From Pseudomonas subflava (GTDB taxonomy: Bacteria; Pseudomonadota; Gammaproteobacteria; Pseudomonadales; Pseudomonadaceae): a DNA stretch of 64,000 nt. Positions within the stretch are counted from its first letter, which is position 1. Every line of letters begins with the position of its first letter. Under the pieces are notes generated by a model. That model did no database searches. It had not been told where the DNA came from and saw only the letters and a program-made list of their open reading frames with translations. A program made the translations under genes and the position numbers. Location of the stretch: the NCBI RefSeq assembly GCF_023823685.1, contig NZ_JAMXBF010000006.1:248001-312000 (forward strand), read 5' to 3'. Below, in pieces: positions 28,466-38,542 of the stretch.

Positions 28466-29947
28466 ATGGAAAGTATCCAAGGAAGCCTGCGCAACAGCGC
28501 CGGCTGGTTGTTCTACATCTCGATGCTGGGTGGCATGGCCTTGCTGCTGCCGCACAGCATCTTCGATCCGGAGTCGACGGATTTCCTCCTGCTGCTCGGT
28601 GCGGTGGGGATCTGGCGTTACTCCATGGGCGCGATCCATTACGTTCGCGGCCTGATCTTCCTCTATGTGGTCTACCCGCACTACCGTCGCAAGGCCCGCA
28701 ACCTGGGCAAGGCGGCCGATCCGTCGCACGTGTACCTGCTGGTGACCAGCTTCCGCATCGAGGCCATGACCACCGCCGCGGTGTACCGCTCGGTGATCCA
28801 GGAGGCGATCGATTGCGGCTATCCGAGCACCGTGGTGTGTTCCATCGTCGAGCTCTCGGACGAGCTGCTGGTCAAGAACCTGTGGAACCGGCTATCGCCG
28901 CCCGAGCATGTGCGTCTGGACATCGTGCGAATTCCCGGCACCGGCAAGCGTGATGGCCTGGCCCAAGGGTTCCGTGCGATCTCCCGGCATCAGCCGGATG
29001 ATCGGGCGGTGGTGGCGGTGGTGGACGGTGACACCGTGCTTTCTTCCGGCGTTATCCGCCAGACCGCACCGTACTTCACGTTGTTCGGCAATCTCGGCGG
29101 CCTTACCACCAACGAGTTCTGCGAGGTGCGTGGCGGCTACGTGATGCAGGAGTGGCACAAGCTGCGCTTCGCCCAGCGGCACATCAACATGTGCTCGATG
29201 GCCCTGTCCAAGCGCGTGCTGACCCTGACCGGACGCATGTCGGTGTTCCGTGCCGAAGTGGTGACCGACCCGGGCTTCATCGCCGACGTGGAGAACGACC
29301 ACCTCGACCACTGGCGCCTGGGCCGCTTCAAGTTCCTCACCGGCGACGACAAGTCCAGCTGGTACAGCCTGATGCGTCTCGGCTACGACACCTTCTACGT
29401 GCCGGATGCCACCATCCATACCGTGGAACACCCGCCGGAGAAGAGCTTCATCAAGGCCAGCCGCAAGCTGATGTTCCGCTGGTACGGCAACAACCTGCGG
29501 CAGAACTCGCGTGCCCTGCGCCTTGGCGTGCGGCGCCTGGGGGCCTTCACCAGCGTGGTACTGCTGGACCAGCGCGTGTCGATGTGGACCAGCCTGCTCG
29601 GCCCCTCGGTGGCCATCATCGCCAGCATCAAATACGGCTTTGCCTACCTGCTGATCTATCTGCTGTGGATCGGCCTCACCCGGTTGGTTCTGACCCTGCT
29701 CCTGCTGGCCTCCGGGCACAGCATCGGTCCGGCCTATCCGTTGATCCTCTATTACAACCAGATCGTCGGCGCACTGGTGAAGGTGTACGTGTTCTTCCGC
29801 CTGGACCAGCAGTCCTGGACGCGCCAGAAGACCAAGCTCAACCGCGATCTCGCCAGCTTCCAGCGCTGGTTCAACCCATGGTCGTCGCGGGCCATGACCT
29901 TCTCCGCGGGTAGCGTCTTCGTCGCCGCCCTGATGTGGATCGTTTGA
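28466..29947 (+). CDS. alg8: alginate polymerase Alg8 (family 2 glycosyltransferase)
   Basis: A 493-residue inner-membrane glycosyltransferase that joins mannuronate units from GDP-mannuronate. It has two N-terminal membrane helices, a cytosolic GT2 domain with [19 protein letters not shown] and LMFRWYGNN blocks, and C-terminal helices. It works with Alg44. The ATG at 28466 was preferred over an in-frame TTG nine bases earlier. It lies 91 bases after algD. Confidence 0.97.
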   Translation: MESIQGSLRNSAGWLFYISMLGGMALLLPHSIFDPESTDFLLLLGAVGIWRYSMGAIHYVRGLIFLYVVYPHYRRKARNLGKAADPSHVYLLVTSFRIEAMTTAAVYRSVIQEAIDCGYPSTVVCSIVELSDELLVKNLWNRLSPPEHVRLDIVRIPGTGKRDGLAQGFRAISRHQPDDRAVVAVVDGDTVLSSGVIRQTAPYFTLFGNLGGLTTNEFCEVRGGYVMQEWHKLRFAQRHINMCSMALSKRVLTLTGRMSVFRAEVVTDPGFIADVENDHLDHWRLGRFKFLTGDDKSSWYSLMRLGYDTFYVPDATIHTVEHPPEKSFIKASRKLMFRWYGNNLRQNSRALRLGVRRLGAFTSVVLLDQRVSMWTSLLGPSVAIIASIKYGFAYLLIYLLWIGLTRLVLTLLLLASGHSIGPAYPLILYYNQIVGALVKVYVFFRLDQQSWTRQKTKLNRDLASFQRWFNPWSSRAMTFSAGSVFVAALMWIV

Positions 29948-29991
29948 CCCGTTGGCTCCCTCAAGACTCTCGATTGCATAAAGGAACGAAC

Positions 29992-31206
29992 ATGAGCGCA
30001 GTGATCAGCCCCAGCATCAACAGTAATGTTGTTCATGAAGCCGAAGCTCAGCGTCAGTACGCGCGACTCAAGCTACCGGCGAAGATCCGCTACTACACCC
30101 CCCAGGGACAGGAACTTGAGGCGCCACTGCTCGACCTTTCGGTCGGCGGCTTCTCTTTCGCTCCGGGCAACCATCTTCTGCACGAAGGTCAGTATTGCCG
30201 CGGCAAGCTGATGTTCGAGGTGGAGGGCATCGGTTTTGCCATGGACGTGGAATTCCAGGTGCGTTCCCTCGCCGGCGGCAAGCGTGCCGGATGCGAGTTC
30301 CACCACCTGCGTCAGCGCGAGCAGGCCGCGCTTCGCTACCTCATCAGCTCGTTCCTGAGCGGCGAGCTCATCAACGTCGGCGACCTGATCAGCACCCTGC
30401 AGCGGGAAAACTTCACCAAGCCGCGCAAGGGCGTGGACGGCGCGCCGACCGGCATCTTCGGCCGCATGCGCGCCGCCGGCCTGAGCCTGGTGATCTTCCT
30501 GATCGGTGTCGCCGCCTGCACCTACGTGCTGTATCAGCTGTACGACATCTATTTCATCACCCACGCCGACTCCGCGCAGGTGGCGGTGCCGGGCCAGCAG
30601 GTCTCGATGCCGCGCGAAGGCGCCGTGCAGGCGCTGGTCAAGGTCGGCGATACCGTGGCCAAGGGCGCGCCGGTGGGCACCTTCTCTTCGAACATGATGG
30701 ATGTGCTCAAGGGCGTACTGCCGACCGAGGACCTCACCCCGGACAATCTGCAGCGCCTGTTCGGCAAGACCTTCCAGGGCACCCTGACCAGCCCCTGCGA
30801 TTGCCGTGTGACCGCCCAGCTGATCGGTGATGGGCAGACCGCGGGCAAGGGCGCTCCGGTGTTCCTGCTGTCGCCGGTCGATGCCGTTGCCACCGTCGAG
30901 GCGCGCTTCCCCTACCGTTCCTTCGACGAGCTGCAGCCGGGTACCGCGGTCGACTTCGTGGTCGCCGGCGAGACCGCCGAACGTAGCGGCCGCATCACCA
31001 CTCTGGCGCTGCAGGACGGCGGCCTGGCCTCCGACATCCGCGTCATGATCCAGCCGGACGAGCCGCTGGCCACCGAACTGGCCAAGCGTCCGGTGGACGT
31101 GCGCATTCCTCCGCTGGGCGGCATGTTCGACGCGCGCCTGGCAGCCGAAGGCGAGATGCTCGCCAGCAAGCTGCTGCCGGCCAGTGAAACGGCGGCCGGC
31201 CAATGA
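29992..31206 (+). CDS. alg44: Alg44, PilZ-domain c-di-GMP receptor for alginate polymerisation
   Basis: A 404-residue protein. Its N-terminal PilZ domain carries R21, R25 (RQYAR) and D48-x-S50-x-x-G53 (DLSVGG), the c-di-GMP ligands. One membrane helix lies near 162-185 and a periplasmic domain of membrane-fusion type follows. Binding c-di-GMP switches on Alg8. The ATG at 29992 follows AAGGAA. The 3' end overlaps algK as ATGA. Confidence 0.97.
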   Translation: MSAVISPSINSNVVHEAEAQRQYARLKLPAKIRYYTPQGQELEAPLLDLSVGGFSFAPGNHLLHEGQYCRGKLMFEVEGIGFAMDVEFQVRSLAGGKRAGCEFHHLRQREQAALRYLISSFLSGELINVGDLISTLQRENFTKPRKGVDGAPTGIFGRMRAAGLSLVIFLIGVAACTYVLYQLYDIYFITHADSAQVAVPGQQVSMPREGAVQALVKVGDTVAKGAPVGTFSSNMMDVLKGVLPTEDLTPDNLQRLFGKTFQGTLTSPCDCRVTAQLIGDGQTAGKGAPVFLLSPVDAVATVEARFPYRSFDELQPGTAVDFVVAGETAERSGRITTLALQDGGLASDIRVMIQPDEPLATELAKRPVDVRIPPLGGMFDARLAAEGEMLASKLLPASETAAGQ

Positions 31207-32573
31207 ACGGGCGTCTCACCGCGATCGCGCTGTGCGTGGCCATCGGCGGCTGCGCCCAGCTGCCCGATCTGGAGCGCGCCGAGCGCGCCAAGACTGGCGG
31301 TGATCTGCAAACGGCGGAGGAGAACTTCCGCCCGTTGGCAGAAATGGGCTACGAGGAGGCGCAGCTCGGCCTGGCCGATGTCCTGGTGAAAAGCCCGGCT
31401 CCCGAGCGCCGGGCTGAGGGCGAGGCCATTTACCGTCGCGCCGCCGCCAGCTCCGTGCAGGCAAGGATCAAGCTGGGCAAGTGGCTGGCGGTCAAGGAGA
31501 ACGCCACCGAGGCCGAACGCCAGGAGGCTATGGGTCTTCTGAGCGATGCCATCGACAGCGGCGATCAGAGCGTGCTCATCGCCTTGGTGCGGTTGCAGCT
31601 GGAGGACCCGCAGCGCCAGGGCACGGCCGAGCTGGAACGCCAGCTCGCGGCCTGGCAGGCCCAGGGCATGCCCCAGGCGAAGCTCGGTTGGATCATGCTC
31701 TACCGCGCCCGTGGCGACTACGAGCAGCATCTGGATGAGATCCGTCAGTCCTGCGAGACCTGGCTCAATGAGGTCAGCGACTGCTATGCCGAACTGGCCA
31801 CGGTCTACCGCATCCAGGGCGACGAGGAAGCGCTTAAGGGCCTGCTCGTGCGTCTTGAAGCCGACTACACGAGCGAGCGTGTGCCGCCGGTCGAGGTCAA
31901 GAGCGTAGCCCGGGCCCTAGCCGACGAGGGCTCAGGCGAGCCGCGGCCGGACGAGGCCAAGCAACTCTACGAGATGATTGCACCGCAGTGGCCGGATGCC
32001 TGGGCCAGTCTCGCCACCCTGGTTCGCAACTACCCCCAATTGGGTGAGGGCGAGCAGGTGGTGGAATACCTGGAGAGGGGCGTTGAAGCCGGCTCGAGCA
32101 AAGCTGCCGCCAGCCTTGGGCAGGTTTACCTCAACGGTCAGCTCGTCCCGGCGGAGCCGGACAAGGCCGAGAAGTACCTGCTGATCGCTGCGCCGCAAGA
32201 GCCCAAGGCGCGAATCATGTTGGCTCGACTGTACCGCGAAGGAAAGCTCGGCGCGGTTTATCCCGAGAAGGCCCTCGAGCAGCTCCTGATCGTCGCCCGC
32301 AGCGGCAATCCGAGCGCCGACGTGGCGCTGGCACAACTGTTCGGCGACGGCCGCGGCATTCGCATCAATCCGGTCTATGCCTACGGTTTCGCCACCCTGG
32401 CCAAGGAACAAGGCATGCCTCAGGCCGACCTCTGGCTGGAGCGAATTGCACCGCGCCTGCAACCCGGAGACATGGAGCGGGTTAGGGCAATGGTGGCCAA
32501 GGAAAAGGCAGCCAGGACTGGCGAGCAAGTCAGTCTGGGCGCCTCCAATAATCTAGTGCGGGAAACGCTATGA
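31203..32573 (+). CDS. algK: AlgK, outer-membrane lipoprotein with TPR/Sel1-like repeats
   Basis: A 456-residue lipoprotein. The lipobox IGGC gives Cys17 as the lipidated residue. The body is made of Sel1/TPR-like helical repeats (for example AEENFRPLAEMGYEEAQLGLADVL). AlgK is a periplasmic scaffold that helps localise the AlgE porin and binds the modification machinery. Start and stop overlap the neighbours by four bases, so translation is coupled. Confidence 0.96.
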   Translation: MNGRLTAIALCVAIGGCAQLPDLERAERAKTGGDLQTAEENFRPLAEMGYEEAQLGLADVLVKSPAPERRAEGEAIYRRAAASSVQARIKLGKWLAVKENATEAERQEAMGLLSDAIDSGDQSVLIALVRLQLEDPQRQGTAELERQLAAWQAQGMPQAKLGWIMLYRARGDYEQHLDEIRQSCETWLNEVSDCYAELATVYRIQGDEEALKGLLVRLEADYTSERVPPVEVKSVARALADEGSGEPRPDEAKQLYEMIAPQWPDAWASLATLVRNYPQLGEGEQVVEYLERGVEAGSSKAAASLGQVYLNGQLVPAEPDKAEKYLLIAAPQEPKARIMLARLYREGKLGAVYPEKALEQLLIVARSGNPSADVALAQLFGDGRGIRINPVYAYGFATLAKEQGMPQADLWLERIAPRLQPGDMERVRAMVAKEKAARTGEQVSLGASNNLVRETL

Positions 32574-33988
32574 CCCTTAGCAAATCTCTCCTCGGTATTG
32601 TCATCGCGGCCAGCGGAACTCTGACCGTCAATGGCGTGCGCGCCGATGAGGCCTCGAGCTTCGATTACGGCGTCAACTTCAAATTCACTGCCCAGTCCGT
32701 GGACGACCTGGACCTGGGCACTCGCGACGAGGGCGACTACAACGGCGTCGGCCTCAGCGCCCGGCCCTGGCTGTTCGGCCAGCGCGGCGACTGGTCCGGT
32801 TTCGTTCGCGGCGAGGCATTTGTTGCCACCGACGTGCTCGAGTCCTCCCAGGTGGACAGCGACGCCATCGAATCCCAGGACGCCCGCGAGCGCGACGAGA
32901 ACTTCCTCGCGCTGCACGAGTTCTGGGTCGACTACGGCGGCTTTACTTCCTATCCCGGAGAATCGCTGCGCTTCGGCCGTCAGCGCATCCGTACCGAGGA
33001 TGGCTTGTGGTGGGACTCCAATATCGAGGCGCTGCGCTGGAACTTCGATACCACGCTGCTGAGTGGTCATGTGGCGATCGCCGAGCGCTTCAGCGACTAC
33101 CGCACCGACCTGGACGACCTAGCGCCGCAGGACGAGGATCGCCAGCACTTGCTGGCCGGTGTCGCCACTCAGTGGCGCCCCAACCACTGGGCCGGGCTCA
33201 AGCTGCATCACAGCCGCGACAACGGCGACCTGCCGAATACCGGCGAGCGCATCGATGAACTGAGCAAGACCTACACCGGCGACATCACCTGGTTCGGTGC
33301 CGAACTCAATGGTGACTTCTTCAATCCGCGCAGCACCGCTCCGATCAACTATTGGGCCGCGGCTACGGTCATGCGCGGTGACGCCGAGCTGCTGCAGACC
33401 AGCAGTGTCACCGGCGAGCGCCGGGCGGCCGGCAGCCGCGATCAGGATGTGGACGGCTGGGCCGTGGATCTGGGTCTGCGCTGGAACATCGACGAGAACT
33501 GGCGCGTCGGCGGCACCCTGACCCGCGCCAGCGGCGGTGGCGATGCTGAGGACTCCGACCAGTTCATGCAGACCGACCTGCACAGCAACCGTGCGCGCTT
33601 CACTGGCACCCGCTCGACGGTCCACCGTTTCGGTGAGGCCTACCGCGGTGAGATGAACAACCTGCAGGCCGCCTCGCTGTTCGGCAGCTGGATGTTCGAC
33701 AAGAAGTACGACGCCAGTCTGGTCTACCACCGCTTTTGGCGCGTGGACGAGGACCTGGACAGCACCAGCGGCCTGAACGCCCCCCTGGAAGCCGGCGACA
33801 AGGATCTCGGCCAGGAGGTCGACCTGGTGCTGACCCGCTACTTCGATCGCAGCGAACTGGGTGTGGTCGAGGCCGACTCCGCCCTGGTGCGCCTGCGTGG
33901 CGGCGTGTTCTTCCCCGGCGATGCCTATGCCAGCGGTACTGATTCGAGCATGCATCGGGTGATGCTCGACGTGATTTGGCGCTATTGA
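32570..33988 (+). CDS. algE: AlgE, outer-membrane alginate export porin
   Basis: A 472-residue protein with a signal peptide (about 1-25, cut after VRA) and many alternating strands ending in the aromatic barrel signature MLDVIWRY. It matches the 18-strand AlgE barrel that lets alginate out of the cell; arginine-rich strands such as RFGRQRIR fit its cationic lumen. It overlaps algK by four bases, and algG starts 10 bases later. Confidence 0.97.
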   Translation: MTLSKSLLGIVIAASGTLTVNGVRADEASSFDYGVNFKFTAQSVDDLDLGTRDEGDYNGVGLSARPWLFGQRGDWSGFVRGEAFVATDVLESSQVDSDAIESQDARERDENFLALHEFWVDYGGFTSYPGESLRFGRQRIRTEDGLWWDSNIEALRWNFDTTLLSGHVAIAERFSDYRTDLDDLAPQDEDRQHLLAGVATQWRPNHWAGLKLHHSRDNGDLPNTGERIDELSKTYTGDITWFGAELNGDFFNPRSTAPINYWAAATVMRGDAELLQTSSVTGERRAAGSRDQDVDGWAVDLGLRWNIDENWRVGGTLTRASGGGDAEDSDQFMQTDLHSNRARFTGTRSTVHRFGEAYRGEMNNLQAASLFGSWMFDKKYDASLVYHRFWRVDEDLDSTSGLNAPLEAGDKDLGQEVDLVLTRYFDRSELGVVEADSALVRLRGGVFFPGDAYASGTDSSMHRVMLDVIWRY

Positions 33989-33998
33989 GGAATTGACC

Positions 33999-35549
33999 AT
34001 GAAGCAGTGCAATCACGGATGGCCGCGTGGCATCGGGCTAGGGCTCTGCGCCTGGCTCGCCATGGCCGGCAACGCCCACGCGGTCAACACCGAGGTGTCA
34101 CCGGAGTTCTACCGCGTCAGTAGCGCGCCGGCCGAGCCGCTACAGATGGATCCACCCAAATTACCCGATTTGACCCCGTTCACCCCCGCGGCGGTTGAAG
34201 CAAAGATCGTACGCAAGCCGGCGGCCAAGGTGTCCCTGCAGCGCATGACCGGTATGGATCAGTTGACCGAGTTTACCGGTGGCGACGAGCGTCTGCGCGA
34301 GTGGGTATCGCGGCAGCGCGGCATGCCCCAGGCCATCGTGGTAGAGGGCGGATACTTGACCCCCGCCGGGCTGGCCAAGGCCCTGCAGCCGCGCTATTTC
34401 GCCGAGGTCGAGCCAGGCGTGTACATGCTGCGCGCCCCGCTGGTGGTGATGCCAGGCGCGACGCTGCACATCGATAAGGCTACCAAGGACTTCCGCATGT
34501 CCACGGACCGCGGGGCCTTCCTCATCAACGACGGCAAGCTGTTCATCACCGACACCCGGGTTACCGCCTGGCGCGAGGCCGATAACAAGCAGGACTGGTT
34601 CGCGAAGAAGGGGCAGTTCCGCCCCTTCATCAACGCCTGGGGCGGCACCGAGACCTACGTCGTCGGTTCGACCATCTCCAGTCTCGGTTACACCTCGAGT
34701 AAGTCGTACGGCTTCTCGATCTCCCAGTACAGCCCATCGATGCACCCGAAAATGAAGCGTGGCCACCCCACCGGCTGGCTGCTGAACTCGAAATGGGATG
34801 ACATGTGGTACGGCTTCTACTGCTACGAGGCCGACGATGTAGTCATTCGTGGCAATACCTACATCAACAACCTGGTGTATGGCATCGACCCGCACGACCG
34901 TTCGCGGCGCCTGATCATTGCCGAGAATACCGCCTACGGCACCAAGCAGAAGCACGGGATCATCGTCTCGCGTGAGGTCAACGACAGCTGGATCTTCCAC
35001 AACCGTTCCTACGAGAACGAGTTGTCTGGCATCGTCATCGACCGCAGCAGCGTGAACAACGTGCTCGCTTACAACGAGACGTACCGCAACAAGTCCGACG
35101 GCGTGACCATTTACGAGAGCGGCAACAACCTGCTGTGGGGTAACAAGGCCTACAACAACGAGCGTCACGGCATCCGCGTGCGCAACAGCATGAATATCAA
35201 GCTGTACGAGAACCTGGTGGTGAGCAACGGCAAGTTGGGTGTCTACGGCCACGTCAAGGACCTCAGCAATACCGATCGCGACCTCCTCCTCGACCCCTTC
35301 GAAACCAGCATCTCGATGCTCATCGTTGGCGGCAAGCTGGTTGCCAATTCTTCCGGGCCCATGGGCGTGGACTCTCCGCTGAGCCTGGAACTGTACCGGG
35401 TGGAAATGCTGTCGCCGACCAAGAGCGCCGGCATCACGCTGCCGGGCATCCTCGGTCCCTACCAGGACAAGATCCTTGACCTGATGGTGCGCCAGGACAA
35501 ACCGGTACTAATCGATTATCTCGGCAAGGACATGGAGGCGAAACGATGA
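33999..35549 (+). CDS. algG: AlgG, poly(mannuronate) C5-epimerase
   Basis: A 516-residue periplasmic enzyme that turns some mannuronate into guluronate in the polymer. It has a signal peptide of about 28 residues and a right-handed beta-helix with parallel repeats. The catalytic DPHDR motif is at residues 297-301. The ATG at 33999 follows GAGGAATTGACC; an in-frame TTG two codons earlier was not used. The 3' end overlaps algX by four bases. Confidence 0.97.
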   Translation: MKQCNHGWPRGIGLGLCAWLAMAGNAHAVNTEVSPEFYRVSSAPAEPLQMDPPKLPDLTPFTPAAVEAKIVRKPAAKVSLQRMTGMDQLTEFTGGDERLREWVSRQRGMPQAIVVEGGYLTPAGLAKALQPRYFAEVEPGVYMLRAPLVVMPGATLHIDKATKDFRMSTDRGAFLINDGKLFITDTRVTAWREADNKQDWFAKKGQFRPFINAWGGTETYVVGSTISSLGYTSSKSYGFSISQYSPSMHPKMKRGHPTGWLLNSKWDDMWYGFYCYEADDVVIRGNTYINNLVYGIDPHDRSRRLIIAENTAYGTKQKHGIIVSREVNDSWIFHNRSYENELSGIVIDRSSVNNVLAYNETYRNKSDGVTIYESGNNLLWGNKAYNNERHGIRVRNSMNIKLYENLVVSNGKLGVYGHVKDLSNTDRDLLLDPFETSISMLIVGGKLVANSSGPMGVDSPLSLELYRVEMLSPTKSAGITLPGILGPYQDKILDLMVRQDKPVLIDYLGKDMEAKR

Positions 35550-36967
35550 ATGCTCTGCTGCGCGCCCGCCACGGTCTGGCGCTAGGTCTGCTGCTTGCCA
35601 CCACTCCGACGGTCGCGGCCCAGTTCCCCACCTACGAGATCGAGCTGATCGACGGGCTGTGCCCGGCGGCAGCCGACCCGGCCAGGTACGACACGAAGGA
35701 ACTGCAGTTCCACTTCTCGCTGATCGACGGGCAGGACGGCTGGCTATTCCGCACCAAGAATGACTTGCGCACCGACATCGGGACCTCGCCGCAAGGCTAT
35801 GCCCAGCTCAAGCGTTTCCGCGATGCGCTCAAGGCCCGTGGCGTGGAACTGCTGGTGGTGTTCCAGCCGACAAAGGGGCTGGTCAACCGGGAGAAGCTGA
35901 CGCCCGAATGGCAGGCCAAGTACGACTGGGAAACCGCCCGCGCCAACTACATCAAGACCATCGAGCAGTTTCGCAAAATCGGCATCTGGGCTGCGGATTA
36001 CTCGCCGCTGTTTGACGAGCATCACCAGGAAACCAACTTCTTTTTCAAGGATGACCACCACTGGACATCTCGTGGCGCTCGCGAGACGGCCAAACTGACC
36101 GCGGAAGTGCTGAAGCAGATTCCGGCCTATGCCGACATGCCGAAAAAGGAATTCGTGACCAAGCGCGTCGGCATTCTCGGTAGCCCGGGCAGCTCGGGCG
36201 AGGCGGCCGGCAAGCTCTGCAACAATAGCTACGACACCGAGTACGTCGACCGCTTCGCCACCGAGCCGGCCGACGAAAGCTCTGGCGACAGTCTGTTCGG
36301 CGACGAGCCCACGTCGGATGTCGTGCTGGTGGGCACCAGTAACAGCGGCGTCGCCTACAACTTTTCCGGATATCTGGAGCAGTACAGCGGCGTGCCGGTC
36401 ATGAACATGGCGGTTACCGGCGGTGGCTACGAGGCGGCCATGCTGCAGCTACTGGCCAGCGATGAGTTCCAGAAGAATCCGCCGAAGGTGGTCGTCTGGG
36501 AGTTCGCCACTCATTACGACATGTCCCTGCGTGACTTCTACCGCCAGGCCGTTCCCATGGTCAACAACGGTTGCGCCGGCCAGCCGGCGTTGATGAGCAA
36601 TAAGGTCAAGCTGCATCAGGGTAACAACCAGGTACTGCTCAACGGGACGAATGGCCTGAAGGAGCTGCGTAGCGCCGATCACATGATCGACCTTCGCTTT
36701 AGCGATCCGAGCATCCACGAAGCCAAGACGACTGTCTGGTACTTCAGTGGACGCAAGGAGGGCTACAAGCTTGAACAGAGTGACCGCATCGATACCGGTG
36801 GCCGCTATGTCTTCGAACTTCGCGATGAGGGTGACTGGGCCGACCTGACCTTGATGGGGTTGGAAGTGGAGGCGCCGGAGAACACGCCTGAGGGCCTGAC
36901 TGTCGAAGCGACGGTGTGCAAACGTCACGACATGGGAGGCCGCCAGCGGCTGGCGCGCAACGACTGA
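35546..36967 (+). CDS. algX: AlgX, terminal alginate O-acetyltransferase
   Basis: A 473-residue periplasmic protein with a signal peptide (about 1-25) and an SGNH-type catalytic domain. Asp170 and His172 (KDDHHW) and Ser265 (VGTSNSG) line up with D174, H176 and S269 of P. aeruginosa at a constant offset. A carbohydrate-binding module follows. AlgX transfers acetyl groups to mannuronate. In operons known to me algL comes next; here a 22-codon mini-ORF and then algI follow. Confidence 0.97.
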   Translation: MNALLRARHGLALGLLLATTPTVAAQFPTYEIELIDGLCPAAADPARYDTKELQFHFSLIDGQDGWLFRTKNDLRTDIGTSPQGYAQLKRFRDALKARGVELLVVFQPTKGLVNREKLTPEWQAKYDWETARANYIKTIEQFRKIGIWAADYSPLFDEHHQETNFFFKDDHHWTSRGARETAKLTAEVLKQIPAYADMPKKEFVTKRVGILGSPGSSGEAAGKLCNNSYDTEYVDRFATEPADESSGDSLFGDEPTSDVVLVGTSNSGVAYNFSGYLEQYSGVPVMNMAVTGGGYEAAMLQLLASDEFQKNPPKVVVWEFATHYDMSLRDFYRQAVPMVNNGCAGQPALMSNKVKLHQGNNQVLLNGTNGLKELRSADHMIDLRFSDPSIHEAKTTVWYFSGRKEGYKLEQSDRIDTGGRYVFELRDEGDWADLTLMGLEVEAPENTPEGLTVEATVCKRHDMGGRQRLARND

Positions 36968-37032
36968 TGAATCTGCAATCCATTCCGGTCGCGCTGACGG
37001 CCGGCGGCCTGCTCATTTCCAGGAGAGACTAG
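36967..37032 (+). CDS. 22-codon mini-ORF at the usual algL site, possible algL remnant
   Basis: An ATG overlapping the algX stop (TGATG) opens a frame of 21 residues and a TAG one base before algI. The predicted peptide begins MNLQSIPVALTAGGLLI, charge-poor and hydrophobic like the start of a signal peptide. In other alginate operons algL begins at this place. It may be the stub left when algL moved, or a leader that couples algX to algI translation. It does not resemble the N-terminus of the algL now found at 40364. Interpretation is inference. Confidence 0.4.
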   Translation: MNLQSIPVALTAGGLLISRRD

Positions 37033-37033
37033 G

Positions 37034-38530
37034 ATGGTTTTCTCGTCTAACGTGTTTCTGTTCCTGTTCCTGCCGATCTTCCTCACGCTCTACTACCTGT
37101 GCGGAAATCGCTATCGCAACCTGCTGCTGCTGGTTGCCAGCTATATCTTCTATGCCTGGTGGCGGGTGGACTTCCTCGCCCTGTTTGCCGGCGTCACTGT
37201 GTTCAACTACTGGATAGGCCTGCGCATTGGCGCGGCCGGGGTGCGCACGAAAAAGGCCCAACGCTGGCTGCTGTTCGGTGTGGGCGTCGATCTCTGCGTG
37301 CTGGGTTACTTCAAGTACGCCAACTTCGGTGTCGAGAGCTTCAACGCGGTAGTCGCTTCGTTCGGCATGGATCCCTTCGTGCTGACCCACATCCTGCTGC
37401 CGATCGGCATCTCGTTCTACGTATTCGAGTCGATCAGCTACATCATCGACGTGTACCGCGGCGATACCCCGGCGACCCACAATCTGATCGATTTTGCCGC
37501 CTTTGTGGCGATCTTCCCGCACCTCATCGCCGGTCCGGTGCTGCGTTTCCGCGACTTGGTGGACCAGTTCAATCACCGTACCCACACGGTGGACAAGTTC
37601 GCCGAGGGCTGCACGCGCTTCATGCAGGGCTTCATCATGAAGGTGTTCATCGCCGACAGCGTGGCGCCAATCGCCGATCATTGCTTCGCCCTGTCCGACC
37701 CCACCACGGGTGAGGCGTGGCTCGGTGCGGTGGCGTACACGGCGCAGCTGTACTTCGACTTCGCCGGTTACAGCAGCATGGCCATCGGCCTGGGCCTGAT
37801 GATGGGCTTCCGCTTCATGGAGAACTTCAACCAGCCCTACATCAGCCAGTCGATCACCGAGTTCTGGCGGCGCTGGCACATCAGCCTGTCCACCTGGCTG
37901 CGCGACTATCTGTACATCAGCCTGGGCGGCAATCGCGGTAGCACCTTCCAGACCTACCGCAACCTGTTCCTGACTATGCTGCTGGGCGGTCTGTGGCACG
38001 GCGCCAACTTCACCTACGTGATCTGGGGTGCCTGGCACGGCATGTGGCTGGCCATCGAGCGGGCCCTGGGCGTGGATGCCGCGCCGCGTACTCTCAATCC
38101 GCTGAAATGGTTGTTCACCTTCTTCCTAGTGGTCCTGGGTTGGGTCATCTTCCGCGCGGAGAACCTCGACGTGGCCGGGCGCATGTACGGCGCGATGTTC
38201 AGCTTGTCCAACTGGGGGCTGTCGGAGCTGACCGTGGCGCAGCTGACCAGCCTGCAGATCGGCACGCTGATCCTGGCCTACGTGGTGATCGCGGTGCTGG
38301 GCATTCGCCAGTTCTATTCCAACCCGCTGGCCAAGCGCGCGCCGCAGGCCAAAGCTGGGGAGGAGGGCGGAGCCGTCGCGCCGCTGGGCGCCGGTACGGC
38401 AGTCGCCGCGGCCGCCGCGCCGGCCTATGCGGTCGTGCTCGGACGCACGCTGGTTCTGCTGCTGTTTGTCGCCTCGGTACTGAAGCTGTCGGCGCAAAGC
38501 TTTTCACCCTTCCTGTACTTCCAGTTCTAA
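37034..38530 (+). CDS. algI: AlgI, MBOAT-family alginate acetylation protein
   Basis: A 498-residue protein with many membrane helices, of the membrane-bound O-acyltransferase family. The invariant histidine falls at residue 322 in LWHGANF, as in P. aeruginosa, and the family block WRRWHISLSTWLRDY is present. It moves acetyl groups across the inner membrane to AlgJ and AlgX. AGGAG lies seven bases before the ATG. Confidence 0.97.
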   Translation: MVFSSNVFLFLFLPIFLTLYYLCGNRYRNLLLLVASYIFYAWWRVDFLALFAGVTVFNYWIGLRIGAAGVRTKKAQRWLLFGVGVDLCVLGYFKYANFGVESFNAVVASFGMDPFVLTHILLPIGISFYVFESISYIIDVYRGDTPATHNLIDFAAFVAIFPHLIAGPVLRFRDLVDQFNHRTHTVDKFAEGCTRFMQGFIMKVFIADSVAPIADHCFALSDPTTGEAWLGAVAYTAQLYFDFAGYSSMAIGLGLMMGFRFMENFNQPYISQSITEFWRRWHISLSTWLRDYLYISLGGNRGSTFQTYRNLFLTMLLGGLWHGANFTYVIWGAWHGMWLAIERALGVDAAPRTLNPLKWLFTFFLVVLGWVIFRAENLDVAGRMYGAMFSLSNWGLSELTVAQLTSLQIGTLILAYVVIAVLGIRQFYSNPLAKRAPQAKAGEEGGAVAPLGAGTAVAAAAAPAYAVVLGRTLVLLLFVASVLKLSAQSFSPFLYFQF

Positions 38531-38542
38531 GGAGGAGCCGAC

